Positions 27,391-35,281 of a stretch of 47,363 nt of DNA are shown piece by piece. The notes below the pieces were generated by a model, which saw nothing but the letters and a program-made list of their open reading frames with translations, was not told the DNA's origin and ran no database searches. The stretch's first letter is position 1, and each line of letters begins with the position of its first letter. Source of the DNA: Xenococcus sp. PCC 7305 (GTDB lineage: Bacteria > Cyanobacteriota > Cyanobacteriia > Cyanobacteriales > Xenococcaceae). The stretch spans positions 1-47,363 of the forward strand of contig NZ_ALVZ01000191.1 in assembly GCF_000332055.1 (NCBI RefSeq), given 5' to 3'. The position numbers were made by a program, and so were the translations under genes.

Positions 27391-28536
27391 TTAATTGCTG
27401 ATGATTGATAAGGGTTGAGGGTTGACAACCTCGGCATAAAGACTCTCTAACTTATCAAGATTTTGACGAAGATGATAACGCTCTAAAACTCTTTTCCTTG
27501 CTTTGCTGCCCAACAAATCAGTCATTTCTGGTTGATCACGAAACAGAGGTAACAGGGTTTTTAACTGATTAGCAACTCCTTGAGTATCCAAAACCACCCC
27601 TGCACCAGCATCTAAGACTTCTCCATCTGCGCCAGCATCAGTGGCAATACAAGCGACTCCACAGGACATAGCTTCTAACAGGGAAATAGATAAACCTTCG
27701 ACCAAAGAAGGCAAGATAAAAACATCGGCTGCTCTTAAAATATCGATACGACGCTCTTCTTCGGGGACAAAACCGAACCAGGTAATATTATGTTTTTTGC
27801 CATAACTAGTCTGAAGCGAACTTCTCAAAGGACCATCACCGACCATTAATAGTTGACAATCATCTCCAAGATGAGCATATTTCCAAGCTTTGAGTAACGC
27901 TTCAATATTTTTCTCGGTGGACATCCGTCCTTGGTAAACAAATAACCTTTTAGCTTGTAATTGATACTTTATAGTGGAATAACCTGGCGAATATTTATTT
28001 TCGTCAACTCCATTGGGAATAATAGCAATTTTCTCGGCTGCTACGCCCAATTTAATCAGTAGATCTTTTTGAATTTCACTAAAAACAATTACTCGACTAT
28101 AACGAGCTAAACATGGTGCGTAGAGTTGATAGGTAAGATATTGGGTGCTGGACTTGATATTGCGCAATTTACTATCGAAGGGAGGATGAAATGTGGCAAT
28201 GAGGGGCACATTTAGTTCTTCACAAATTTCAGGAAGCGCAAAATCTAAGGTGGAGAGAGTCAAGGAGGCATGGACAATATCAGGTTGCAACTTTTTCAGC
28301 GATCGCATTAATACCTTACTCGCCTTCAAAGCTGGAATGGTATAGATCTGGGATTTATAAATAAATGGCAACAAAACTTCTGGACAGTTAGAAAAATTGT
28401 CATGGTTGCTAGCAGATTGAGCAAAATGAAGAAAGCTCACACGATAATCTCTGTCTAACAATGCATTGGTTATTTCTCGACCATAGGTCACGTTCCCGCA
28501 AAATGGTGATTTTTTCCCTAACCAAGCAATGTGCAT
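27391..28536 (-). CDS. GT4-family glycosyltransferase
   Basis: A 381-residue GT-B fold transferase. The N-terminal domain starts MHIAWLGKKSPFCGNVTYGR with the acceptor-side glycine loop and includes DIVHASLTLSTLDFALP. The C-terminal, nucleotide-sugar-binding domain has IAIIPNGVDENKYSPG, the phosphate loop FVYQGRMSTEKNIEALLKAW, LLMVGDGPLR and the signature EGLSISLLEAMSCGVACIATDAG, in which the first Glu of E-x7-E binds the sugar donor. These mark the retaining GT4 family. Likely substrates are lipids or exopolysaccharides and the donor is unknown. It ends 124 bases before ndhD on the same strand. The two are unrelated in role and probably independently transcribed. Confidence 0.88.
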   Translation of the reverse strand: MHIAWLGKKSPFCGNVTYGREITNALLDRDYRVSFLHFAQSASNHDNFSNCPEVLLPFIYKSQIYTIPALKASKVLMRSLKKLQPDIVHASLTLSTLDFALPEICEELNVPLIATFHPPFDSKLRNIKSSTQYLTYQLYAPCLARYSRVIVFSEIQKDLLIKLGVAAEKIAIIPNGVDENKYSPGYSTIKYQLQAKRLFVYQGRMSTEKNIEALLKAWKYAHLGDDCQLLMVGDGPLRSSLQTSYGKKHNITWFGFVPEEERRIDILRAADVFILPSLVEGLSISLLEAMSCGVACIATDAGADGEVLDAGAGVVLDTQGVANQLKTLLPLFRDQPEMTDLLGSKARKRVLERYHLRQNLDKLESLYAEVVNPQPLSIISN

Positions 28537-28718
28537 TCAATTAATCTATGCTCTTAAAAAAATGTAAAAAATGAATTTAAGTTAACAAATTAGAACTTAT
28601 GCATTTTATTTATCAACTTTAGTTAATTTACCAGATGACGCCGTCACTAGATTGAAAAACAGATATATTCTTCGTAGAAATTTACTGAAAATGACCGCTC
28701 ATGAATATCAAATGCCAG

Positions 28719-28742
28719 AAAAAAGACGGGTTGTACCCGCCT
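28719..28742 (-). terminator. Terminator after the Bax-inhibitor-like gene
   Basis: On the minus strand GGCGGGT and ACCCGTC form a stem of seven pairs (one wobble) closed by a 3-base loop and followed by six T. It begins 28 bases after the stop codon at 28770. Confidence 0.75.
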
Positions 28743-28769
28743 TTAAATAATTATTTTGATTCAATTTGA

Positions 28770-29498
28770 TTAGTCGCGGCCATTAAGCGCAATTAATAAA
28801 CGAAGGATGAAGACAAAAAGGTTGATGTAGGTCAAATACATCGAAAGTGCAGCAGGTAAATATTGCTCATCATCATAAGTACGAGGCAAGATATAAAAAT
28901 CAACTACCGCAGCACCTGCAAATAAAGCAACACCCAAACCTGAAATGCCAATTTCTAACCAAGAAGGAGTATAAACTCCGAAAACAGAAAACAGCAGTTG
29001 TCCAACAAGAACTACTATTAAGGCAATCATTCCTAGACGAATGGTTTGAGCAAGAGCCAGACCATCCTCATCACTCAGGTTGGAACCAATATTCCGTCCC
29101 ACAATAAAGGTTACGCCACAACCTAAAGCTGCGATTCCTACTCCTTGAATACCAACACCAGAGGTACTAAGGGCAATGAAAACTAAACCGCTCAGTGTAT
29201 AACCAGAAAGTACACTGTAAAGAGCGAGCAAAGGTAAAGCTACACTATTATTGCCTTTTGCTGCGACACCTCGTGCTACAAAAAACAGCACAATTTCCGC
29301 AATCATCGCCACCCAAAAAGTCGGCATAAATATATCTGGACGAGAGCTAATCACTCCTAGTCCGCCATAGGTTCCCACTGCGGTTAAAATTAAACCGCCA
29401 CCAAGATAGGGTAAGGCATTGGGTATAACATTAGGCCCTATTATAGATTGATTTTGGGCCTCTCGAATCGCTTGTCTAAAGTTACTTGAATTACTCAT
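28770..29498 (-). CDS. Bax inhibitor-1 / YccA family membrane protein
   Basis: A 242-residue protein with seven hydrophobic segments. It carries family hallmarks: the N-terminal NFRQAIREAQ, the GGLGVISS region, FIALSTSGVGIQGVGIAALGCG in the middle, and the C-terminal VDFYILPRTYDDEQYLPAALSMYLTYINLFVFILRLL. The closing D near the end (ALNGRD) and the Asp of VVDFY match the pair that gates proton- or calcium-linked leak in the studied bacterial homologue BsYetJ. In bacteria these proteins are linked to ion leak and membrane protein quality control. The exact role here is not known. Its ATG at 29498 is preceded by AGCAAGGTGTC, a weak ribosome binding site. Confidence 0.9.
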   Translation of the reverse strand: MSNSSNFRQAIREAQNQSIIGPNVIPNALPYLGGGLILTAVGTYGGLGVISSRPDIFMPTFWVAMIAEIVLFFVARGVAAKGNNSVALPLLALYSVLSGYTLSGLVFIALSTSGVGIQGVGIAALGCGVTFIVGRNIGSNLSDEDGLALAQTIRLGMIALIVVLVGQLLFSVFGVYTPSWLEIGISGLGVALFAGAAVVDFYILPRTYDDEQYLPAALSMYLTYINLFVFILRLLIALNGRD

Positions 29499-29770
29499 GA
29501 CACCTTGCTAGTTTTTATGATTTTCGTGTCTTATATTGATAAATTATCTTAGATTAATCGTAACGTAATTGTTGATCCCTTGGAAAATTAGTGATTACCG
29601 AATAGAAATTGCGATCTCGACAATCAACACTTAGAACGATTATGCGCTCAATAACAACTTAAATTGCCTCTCCATATAAATCGGCAGAATTTTTCCCAAA
29701 GTTTGTGCTAACCTTATAAGGGCCTAATGAGGTTGACTTTATATAGATGACAACTTCGGATTATGCCTTA

Positions 29771-29844
29771 CGGGATGTAGCGCAGCTTGGTAGCGCGCCT
29801 GCTTTGGGAGCAGGATGTCGCAGGTTCAAATCCTGTCATCCCGA
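29771..29844 (+). tRNA. trnP: tRNA-Pro (anticodon UGG)
   Basis: A 74-base cloverleaf. The acceptor arms CGGGATG / CATCCCG pair perfectly, with A as discriminator. The D arm is GCGC...GCGC and the anticodon arm CCTGC / GCAGG with loop TTTGGGA, hence TGG. The T arm AGGTTCAAATCCT has the GTTCAAA loop. CCA is not encoded. The pair C1-G73 is normal for bacterial tRNA-Pro. The island of insertion sequences starts about 250 bases downstream. I did not find a copy of the tRNA 3' end elsewhere in the window, so no integrase-type att site is supported. Confidence 0.96.
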
Positions 29845-30095
29845 TACCTTACAAAATCAACATCTTAGCCAGTTGGTCTTACTTGGAGTTTGCAGATAAA
29901 ATCCAGTGTAGAACCAAATAGAAACCAGATACGTTTAACTTATTTTATTCTTCACTAGATACTACAATTGATTTTAGTTTGTATTAACTAGTAATAAGTC
30001 TTTTTTTTTGAGGAAGACCTAAATGTCCCCATCTTTTGTTCGTATTGATATCGCTGATAGTTCTATCTGGCAACACCAAACTGAGAACCTATTTC

Positions 30096-30871
30096 GGTAG
30101 TCCTAGCCCTGTAAGGATTCATTGTAATGGTGTACAAACATCCAGATGGCTCCAATATGATTCTGGAGCTTCTTGGAAAAAGAAAGTGTCTTACGAACTA
30201 AGCGAGAGACTCTCTGGCGCATTGTGCAGTTGAAACGTTCGATATAGCTAGTCTTACCAGTTTCCTTGCCCACTGCCTTGTGTCGTTTCTTGGGGAAAAC
30301 ACAACCATAAGCAGCCCAGAAATCAGTATAGGCAAAGGCACACTGGCGATACACACTAGGTAAAGAAGTCCATAACTGGCGAGCACCCTGCTCCGAGCGC
30401 TCACCCACATAAACCCCGACAATCTCACGAGTGGCTACATCAAGTGCAAGCCAGATCCACTGTTTGTTTCCCTTATTATTTACAAATGACCACATCTCAT
30501 CGCATTGAATTGTTAACTTGCCTTTTTTTTTTGACGAGACAGCTACCTGGCGAGTCACCGTCTCATACTTGCAGTTCACGTAATTTTGCAGCCAGCTTTC
30601 AGAAACATCACAAACCCTTGTAATGCCAGCAAGAGGGATTTTTTCCAGCAATAGCTTATCAATGAGAGCTTTTGTGGATTGGTCTATTCGCTTTTGTTGG
30701 GGGTCTTGGACAAATTGGCGGCCACAAGTTCTACATTTATGGTTCTGTTTGCCATTGTGAATACAGCCCTTTTTAACAACCTTTTGAGAGCCACAGCTTG
30801 GGCAAATCAACTTTGACATAGGTTATGCACGAAACATCAGTTACCTCTATCCTTACATCTGGTGGACTACC
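30096..30871 (-). mobile_element. Complete IS1-family insertion sequence
   Basis: A 776-base element. Its terminal inverted repeats start GGTAGTCC and share TGTAAGGAT at positions 15-23 of each end. It is flanked by the perfect direct repeat CCTATTTC (30088-30095 and 30872-30879), an 8-base target duplication as expected for IS1-family transposition. The intact ends and duplication suggest a fairly recent insertion. A second, decayed copy lies at 38710-39189 in the opposite orientation. Confidence 0.92.
30103..30819 (-). CDS. IS1-family transposase, apparently intact
   Basis: A 238-residue transposase. The N-terminal zinc ribbon has CPSCGSQKVVKKG and CRTCGRQF, i.e. two C-x-x-C pairs. A helix-turn-helix region (about 45-80, LAGITRVCDVSESWLQNYV) and the InsB-like catalytic domain follow. 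Its acidic residues lie in IQCDEMWSFV, AYTDFWAAY and IERFNCTMRQRVSRLVRKTL. The family is fused in one frame here, unlike E. coli IS1, which needs a frameshift. It starts at the ATG at 30819, 52 bases inside the right terminal repeat, and its stop overlaps the left repeat. No lesion is visible, so it may be active and able to mobilise relatives such as the broken copy at 38710. Confidence 0.92.
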   Translation of the reverse strand: MSKLICPSCGSQKVVKKGCIHNGKQNHKCRTCGRQFVQDPQQKRIDQSTKALIDKLLLEKIPLAGITRVCDVSESWLQNYVNCKYETVTRQVAVSSKKKGKLTIQCDEMWSFVNNKGNKQWIWLALDVATREIVGVYVGERSEQGARQLWTSLPSVYRQCAFAYTDFWAAYGCVFPKKRHKAVGKETGKTSYIERFNCTMRQRVSRLVRKTLSFSKKLQNHIGAIWMFVHHYNESLQG

Positions 30872-31109
30872 CCTATTTCTTGATGAGTCAAGTTATCTTC
30901 AGCTAGCAATTGCTTAATCAACGAACCTATCCCACTAATAATATTTTGTTAATCCAGATATGAACGGTAGCTAGAGACAAAAAGGCATCAAAATTAATTT
31001 TCTGACGTTCCCATCGAACAACTAGACGACGATATTTGCGTTGATATAGCAGTGGACACTTTAGTTAGGACGCTACCCTAAAAAAGTAGTGTCACCTTTG
31101 CTCTATAAT

Positions 31110-32036
31110 ATGGCCAAACCTCACAGCAATGATTTACGCCAAAAAGTAATTGATGCGATTGAACTCAATGGCATGAAACGCTGCGAAGCGGCTGAACTGT
31201 TCGAGATTAGTCGTAATAGCATTAATTTATGGTTTAACCGTAAGGTTCAAACAGGAACAATTGAGCCGAAAAAACGAGAGAAACAAGGCCATAGCCACAA
31301 AATTACCGATTGGGATGAATTCCGCTATTTTGTGCAAAAAAATCATGATAAAACCCAAGCGGAAATGGCTGAGCTCTGGCCTCATAGCATTTCTGGACGG
31401 ACGATTGGTCGAGGGATTAAAAAGATTGGATTTACGCGCAAAAAGCGGTCAGACCCCGCGTCGCCGTCAGGCGCAAGGGAACGCTGACCAAGACAGAAAA
31501 GCTATGGGTATCGGGAAAGAGATGAGCAAAAGCGAGCCGAATTTAGAACCCGCCTAACTTCTCTCCTGTCTGAGGAGCTGGTGTTTGCTGATGAAGCGGG
31601 GATGGACAATCGGGATGAGTATAGTTATGGTTACAGTCCCAAAGGAGAACGGATTGATGCGTTGAAATCAGGACGGAGAACAGGTCGAATCAATATGATT
31701 GCTGCCTACTGTAATCGCACTTTACTAGCCCCTTTTACAGTAGAAGGTTCGTGTAATCGTGATGTGTTTGAAACTTGGTTAGATACTTGTTTGATTCCAG
31801 TGCTTAAACCAGGGCAAAAGCTGATTATTGATAATGCTAGTTTCCATAAAGGAGGACGTATTGAGGAGCTCGTGAAAGCAGCAGGATGTGAGGTATGGTA
31901 TTTGCCACCCTACTCGCCCGATATGAATAAAATTGAACGCTGTTGGTCATGGATTAAAGCCCGCGTCCGTAAGTGCTTGAATAGGTTTGACACGCTTCGA
32001 GATGCTATGGAAGATGTTTTACTCCACGCGTCCTAA
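31110..32036 (+). pseudogene. IS630-family transposase with internal insert and stop codon
   Basis: The N-terminal paired-type helix-turn-helix domain (MAKPHSNDLRQKVIDAIELN, CEAAELFEISRNSINLW) runs to IGFTRKK. Then a GC-rich insert of about 54 bases (31446-31499) brings in a TGA at 31485-31487. Afterwards the same frame resumes as SYGYRERDEQKRAEF. It continues with VFADEAGMDNRDEY (first Asp), KLIIDNASFHKGG (second Asp) and YLPPYSPDMNKIERCWSWIK (Glu of the DDE triad). In relatives RKK is followed directly by (T/S)YGYRERD, so the insert is extra. The coding capacity on both sides is complete; unless the stop is read through, the transposase is dead. Start: the ATG at 31110; an upstream GTG at 31089 is less likely. 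Confidence 0.88.
31447..31489 (+). repeat. 43-base GC-rich hairpin insert in the IS630 transposase
   Basis: The insert is bounded by GGTCAG (31447-31452) and its complement CTGACC (31484-31489). Inner CCC-GCG (31455-31460) can pair with CGC-AA-GGG (31472-31479). About 70% of its bases are G or C, against about 42% in the rest of the gene. AAAAGC occurs on both sides (31441 and 31497) and may be a target duplication. The make-up resembles the small palindromic dispersed repeats of cyanobacteria; I cannot name the family. Confidence 0.55.
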
Positions 32037-32131
32037 CTAAAGTGTCCACTGCTATACCAAGCGAAACATCTCTCTTGTTGAAATCGTGGAACAGAAATTT
32101 TGATTGGTCTTCCTCGATTTTTCTTAGTTTT

Positions 32132-32159
32132 GTAAGTTCGCTTAGGTAAGTTCGCTTAG
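32132..32159. repeat. 14-base tandem duplication
   Basis: GTAAGTTCGCTTAG occurs twice head to tail inside the IS5 transposase. One copy is needed for the frame, so the extra copy (14 bases) causes a frameshift. Confidence 0.9.
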
Positions 32160-32848
32160 GTAATTGAGGTCTAATCCCTCTTTCTCTTAAAGCAGCACGT
32201 TTTTCCTTGGAATCATAACCTTTATCTGCTGCTAAGACTTTAACTCTTTTCTTCGGTCTTCCTCTTTTGAGTGTCTTCAACTTCACGCTATCCAGCAGAG
32301 GAATAATTTGCTCTCTTTCACTACCGTTAGCAGCAGTAGTGCAATTAGCACGAGGCATTCCATTTCCTTCGGTTAAAGTATGAATCAAAATTCCTTTTCC
32401 TTTATAACCATAAGCAATATCATCACCCCCTCCCTTGCCAGGGGGAAAAAGAGCCGTCTATTGCTCCATAGTTCCAATTAATTAGTCCTTTCTCATCTGC
32501 TATTGCTAAAATTCTGGCTTGCAAATATTCAAATGTGCCGTCTTCTTTCCACTGTTTTAACCAACGATGAGTAGCACTCTTGGATGCCCAAATTTCGCCT
32601 TTTGGTGAGTCACACCAACGACATCCAGTAATTAGAATGTATATTAGGCTATTTAAAACATGACGAAATGGGGTATGAGGCATTCCCCGTGTTCGCTTCT
32701 TTGGTGGAGGGAAAATATCCTTGAATAATTTCCATTCCAGCTCGCTTAAACCTTCAAAACGTCCTGCCATTCTACTCTCTGTATCATTAAGGGTAAATTA
32801 TCATGTTTTGGACATTAGTGGGATAGGTTCACGGTCAGTTCGACGAAA

Positions 32849-33116
32849 TCAAAAAACCGCAGAAGGTAGAGCGGATAAGACTTTAGTGTCTAAATCAAGA
32901 GAAGGCTTTTGGGGCAAATATGAGTAGGCAATTAATCCAGACATCAGATTAACCAAAAAATTCCAGATACTTCGATGTCTTGAATGTTCGATCTCAAAGA
33001 TATTTTTGAGTTGGTCATTTACTGTCTCGATTAAAGACCTTTTTCGCAAGAGAATTTTATCTATGAGCTTGACTAGCTTCTGTTTCATGTTCTTTTTGTA
33101 TCGAGTAATCAGCTGG
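32849..33116 (-). pseudogene. IS982-family transposase, C-terminal remnant
   Basis: About 89 codons of the C-terminal end of an IS982 transposase are left: [60 protein letters not shown] and the end [10 protein letters not shown]. The Glu of [12 protein letters not shown] is the last of the catalytic triad. The 5' two thirds are missing: the sequence stops exactly at the terminal repeat of the neighbouring 1.15-kb element at 33117. The remaining frame is open to its natural stop, so the truncation is the main damage. The IS5 terminal repeat lies 17 bases past the stop. Confidence 0.85.
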
Positions 33117-34269
33117 GGCACTGGTTCCGCTAAGTGGGATAAGAGAAAGCGATACGGTACATGACGTAGGAGATAATAAGTGATTCGTAAACTCGTCTAA
33201 GATCAGCTGTGTTATGAATCTATTTTCCCGTATTTGTCCTTGCTGTAATACCAAGGAGATACATATACATACCCACTATAAAACTCAAGCTCATGGTCCA
33301 AGAACGATCTATCATTGTGCCAACTGCGGCATCTATTTCAGTGAGACCGTTGAGACTCCACTCGCGGGACTAAAAACGCCAGTGAGTCGGATTATTACGA
33401 TCCTCAAGGCGAGAACTGATGGGATGGGGCTCAATGCCACAGCTCGGACTTTTAGCGTCTCGAAGAAAAGCGTCATTGATTGGGAAAAGCGCTTAGGGGA
33501 GCTTAAACCAACACTAATGCTCTATACCATGCTCCATGAGTTTATTCATCAGGATATCGAAGGAGATGAACTATACACAAAAGTTGCGAAAAATGTTGCT
33601 CCTTCAGTTTCAGAAGGATGGACAATTGTTCTGATGGAACAGGCTAGTGGATTTTTGTGGGAATTACACTGTGGACGCAGAAATCAACAGTTATTTGAGA
33701 AGGCTCTGACCTGCTTGGCTCAAGTCATTGAGAAGACTGGGAGTCTTAATCTCTTAACTGATGGAGAACGACGCTATAGCAATTTATTATTTGAGATCTG
33801 CCATGACCTAATTCTTAGTGGTCGACCAGGACGCCCTAAAAGGAGATTACGTAAAGGAGTGCGAGTGAGACTGAAAAATAAAGGCTCCCAAAAGCGACCA
33901 GGGCGCAAACGCCAAAAGTACCAAGCTCCGATACCTGAGCATCCTGAAACACAACATGATGTTACCGAGCAGACAATTCATGCCAATCATGTGGAGGCTT
34001 TCAATGCCTCTATCAGAAGGCGTAATGCCGCCTTCCGCCGCAAAACCAACACCTATGCTAAATCAAGAAAAGACCTACAACGAACACTCGATGTCTACTG
34101 GTTAGTGCATAATTTTGTGCGCGTTCATTTCACTACTAAGATGGTACCTGCTGTTCATTTAGGAATTTTGTCCGTGGGGATATCCTGGCCACAATTATTG
34201 ACTATTCGATATGCAGTTTAACCTATGCTAGGCAAAGGTTTTGGCTTCCCATTTAACGGAACCAGTGCC
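33117..34269 (+). mobile_element. 1.15-kb DDE insertion sequence
   Basis: The terminal inverted repeats, 23 bases with two mismatches, begin GGCACTGGTTCCG at both ends (33117 and complement ending 34269). No target duplication is visible: TCAGCTGG before and GAGGTTTT after. The left side cuts an IS982 gene, the right side abuts the end of the exporter gene. One flank must have been lost after insertion by a deletion or recombination. Confidence 0.8.
33214..34221 (+). CDS. DDE transposase of the IS1-related zinc-ribbon type
   Basis: A 335-residue transposase. The N-terminal zinc ribbon has CPCCNTKEIHIHTHYKTQ and CANCGIYFS, two C-x-x-C pairs. A helix-turn-helix (GMGLNATARTFSVSKKSVID) follows. 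The catalytic region shows EGDELYTKV as first Asp, LLTDGERRY as second Asp and NHVEAFNASIRRRNAAFRRK with the Glu. VYWLVHNFVRVHFTTKMVPA follows the Glu as in IS1-related long transposases of cyanobacteria. The frame is intact from the ATG at 33214 to the TAA at 34221 and fills the element apart from the ~95-base left flank. I call the family by motif order only; IS1 and IS1595-type groups are the nearest. Confidence 0.75.
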   Translation: MNLFSRICPCCNTKEIHIHTHYKTQAHGPRTIYHCANCGIYFSETVETPLAGLKTPVSRIITILKARTDGMGLNATARTFSVSKKSVIDWEKRLGELKPTLMLYTMLHEFIHQDIEGDELYTKVAKNVAPSVSEGWTIVLMEQASGFLWELHCGRRNQQLFEKALTCLAQVIEKTGSLNLLTDGERRYSNLLFEICHDLILSGRPGRPKRRLRKGVRVRLKNKGSQKRPGRKRQKYQAPIPEHPETQHDVTEQTIHANHVEAFNASIRRRNAAFRRKTNTYAKSRKDLQRTLDVYWLVHNFVRVHFTTKMVPAVHLGILSVGISWPQLLTIRYAV

Positions 34270-34276
34270 GAGGTTT

Positions 34277-35215
34277 TTAACAAACTGATCTTGGATTGGA
34301 GGATGCATACAATTGATTTAGCAAAGTAGCTATAGTTACAATCACAGCTCCAATCCATCCTCTTGGACCCAAAACTTCTCCTAAAAACAAATAAGCGAAA
34401 ACCAAACCCCAAACTGGTTCTAAAGTATAAATCACTGCAGCCTGAACTGACTTAACTCTAGCTTGACCCCAAGATTGAATACAAATAGTACATGTCGTAA
34501 CAACTAAGCCCAAATAAAATAAAGATAGCCACGGTAAATTAAACAATGCTTCAAAATTATTTGGCCAATGAGATTTGTCTACTAAGACCCAAAAAACAGA
34601 AAAAATAACAGCGCCCCAAACTTGTGATGCGGCCAAAGATAAAACACTCAACTCTCGAGCATAATTTTCAATTCTAATAATGTAAAAAGCATAGCTAAAT
34701 GCAGTACCTAAAGTCCAAAAGTCTCCTATATTTGGAGCCTGATGATCATAAGATATAATTCCAACACCGATTAAAGCTAAATATGCAGTTACCCAGATAG
34801 GCGTTGTGATTTTTTCTATTTTGCTTGAGTTAACAAGTGCTGTTTTGTTTGTCAAAATTTTTGACAAAATAATATAGAAATGAATAATTAAAGGAACTAA
34901 AACTACGTAAAGCGTTGTAATAAAAGCACTGCGACTAGCGCTTGTAAATTGCAAACCAATGGTCTGAGTTGCTGAACCGAGCAATAACCAAAAACCTAAT
35001 TCTAAACCAGCCTTAGTCAAACGACGCTTTTGCCTTAGAAATGGCGTCAAACAAATAGCAGCTAAGGTATAAGAAATTAAATTTAGTATTGATGGCGATA
35101 CGATATTAATTATTTGCTTGAGAACTATATAGCTACTTCCCCACAATAAAGGAGCCAAATTCAACAGACTTAAGCCGAGTAAATAGGAATTAATTTTTCT
35201 TGATTTATTAAGCAT
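34277..35215 (-). CDS. EamA/DMT-family exporter
   Basis: A 312-residue inner membrane transporter with ten predicted helices in two EamA repeats. Repeat one includes LAPLLWGSSYIVLKQIINIV and SASRSAFITTLYVVLVPLII. Repeat two has GDFWTLGTAFSYAFYIIRIE and ends with SVQAAVIYTLEPVWGLVFAYLFLGEVLGPRGWIGAVIV, the E-P-V-x-x-x-x-x-x-x-x-L-G-E signature. The family exports amino acids, nucleosides and other small metabolites by proton exchange. Here it is the last gene of a minus-strand group after a radical-SAM-like gene and a carbamoyltransferase, so it may export their product. Its stop is only 8 bases from the insertion sequence end at 34269, yet the protein looks complete. Confidence 0.85.
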   Translation of the reverse strand: MLNKSRKINSYLLGLSLLNLAPLLWGSSYIVLKQIINIVSPSILNLISYTLAAICLTPFLRQKRRLTKAGLELGFWLLLGSATQTIGLQFTSASRSAFITTLYVVLVPLIIHFYIILSKILTNKTALVNSSKIEKITTPIWVTAYLALIGVGIISYDHQAPNIGDFWTLGTAFSYAFYIIRIENYARELSVLSLAASQVWGAVIFSVFWVLVDKSHWPNNFEALFNLPWLSLFYLGLVVTTCTICIQSWGQARVKSVQAAVIYTLEPVWGLVFAYLFLGEVLGPRGWIGAVIVTIATLLNQLYASSNPRSVC

Positions 35216-35281
35216 GTCTGTAGAATACAGTTTGTGGTAAACTTTGATTGGAAACTCTAAAGGAATGTATAATCATGATGA

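Larger units (their letters stand above)
30023..30916 (+). pseudogene. Small ORF interrupted by the IS1-family element
   Basis: Removing the IS1-family element (30096-30871) together with one copy of its 8-base target duplication gives an uninterrupted frame of 36 codons. It runs from the ATG at 30023 to the TAA at 30914-30916. It starts MSPSFVRIDIADSSIWQ, and AGGAAG sits 6 bases before the ATG. The restored C-terminus is LDESSYLQLAIA. I do not recognise the protein. It could be a whole small protein or the head of a longer gene, since the IS5 element begins 6 bases after the stop. The frame is reconstructed; its expression is a guess. Confidence 0.45.
31047..32054 (+). mobile_element. IS630-family element nested in the IS5 element
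   Basis: Perfect terminal inverted repeats of 27 bases start TAGCAGTGGACACTTT. TA dinucleotides flank the element (31045-31046 and 32055-32056), the target duplication typical of IS630/Tc1-mariner. Taking out the element and one TA restores the host IS5 transposase frame as ...CFAWYQRKYRR..., which proves both the boundaries and the order of events: IS5 first, IS630 later. Confidence 0.93.
30927..32770 (-). pseudogene. IS5-family transposase, inactivated and split
   Basis: The N-terminal part (32423-32770) begins MAGRFEGLSELEWKLFKDIF and includes LIYILITGCRWCDSPKGEIW, the DUF4096-like DNA-binding region, and the first catalytic Asp in GAIDGSF. A +1 frame change at TTTTCCCCC (about 32441-32449) leads to PGKGGGDDIAYGYKGKG and on to VKVLAADKGYDSKEKRAAL, the second Asp. 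Then a 14-base tandem duplication (32132-32159) shifts the frame. Removing one copy restores RTYKTKKNRGRPI followed by VPRFQQERCFAWY. The frame is cut by IS630 and continues at 31044 as QRKYRRLVVRWERQKINFDA up to a stop in the left terminal repeat. The +1 site may be programmed, as in relatives; the duplication and the insertion are true lesions. Confidence 0.85.
30923..32831 (-). mobile_element. IS5-family element, interrupted by an IS630-family element
   Basis: Its ends are perfect 17-base inverted repeats, GAACCTATCCCACTAAT at 30923-30939 and the complement at 32815-32831. Without the nested IS630 element (31047-32054 plus one TA) the element is about 900 bases, normal for IS5. A 2-base AC direct repeat flanks it (30921-30922 and 32832-32833), too short to prove a target duplication. 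It lies between a small ORF and an IS982 relic. Confidence 0.85.

Noticed and set aside
29771-30095. tRNA-Pro as integration site of a genomic island
   Set aside because: No integrase gene and no second copy of the tRNA 3' end in the window; the accessory content is explained by insertion sequences.
31261-31557. 98-codon frame inside the IS630 transposase in another frame
   Set aside because: It does not match the transposase; the true frame is the same before and after the TGA at 31485, so this is not a frameshift product.
30096-34269. Defence or toxin-antitoxin system in the accessory block
   Set aside because: All open frames larger than about 60 codons there are accounted for by transposases or their shadows.
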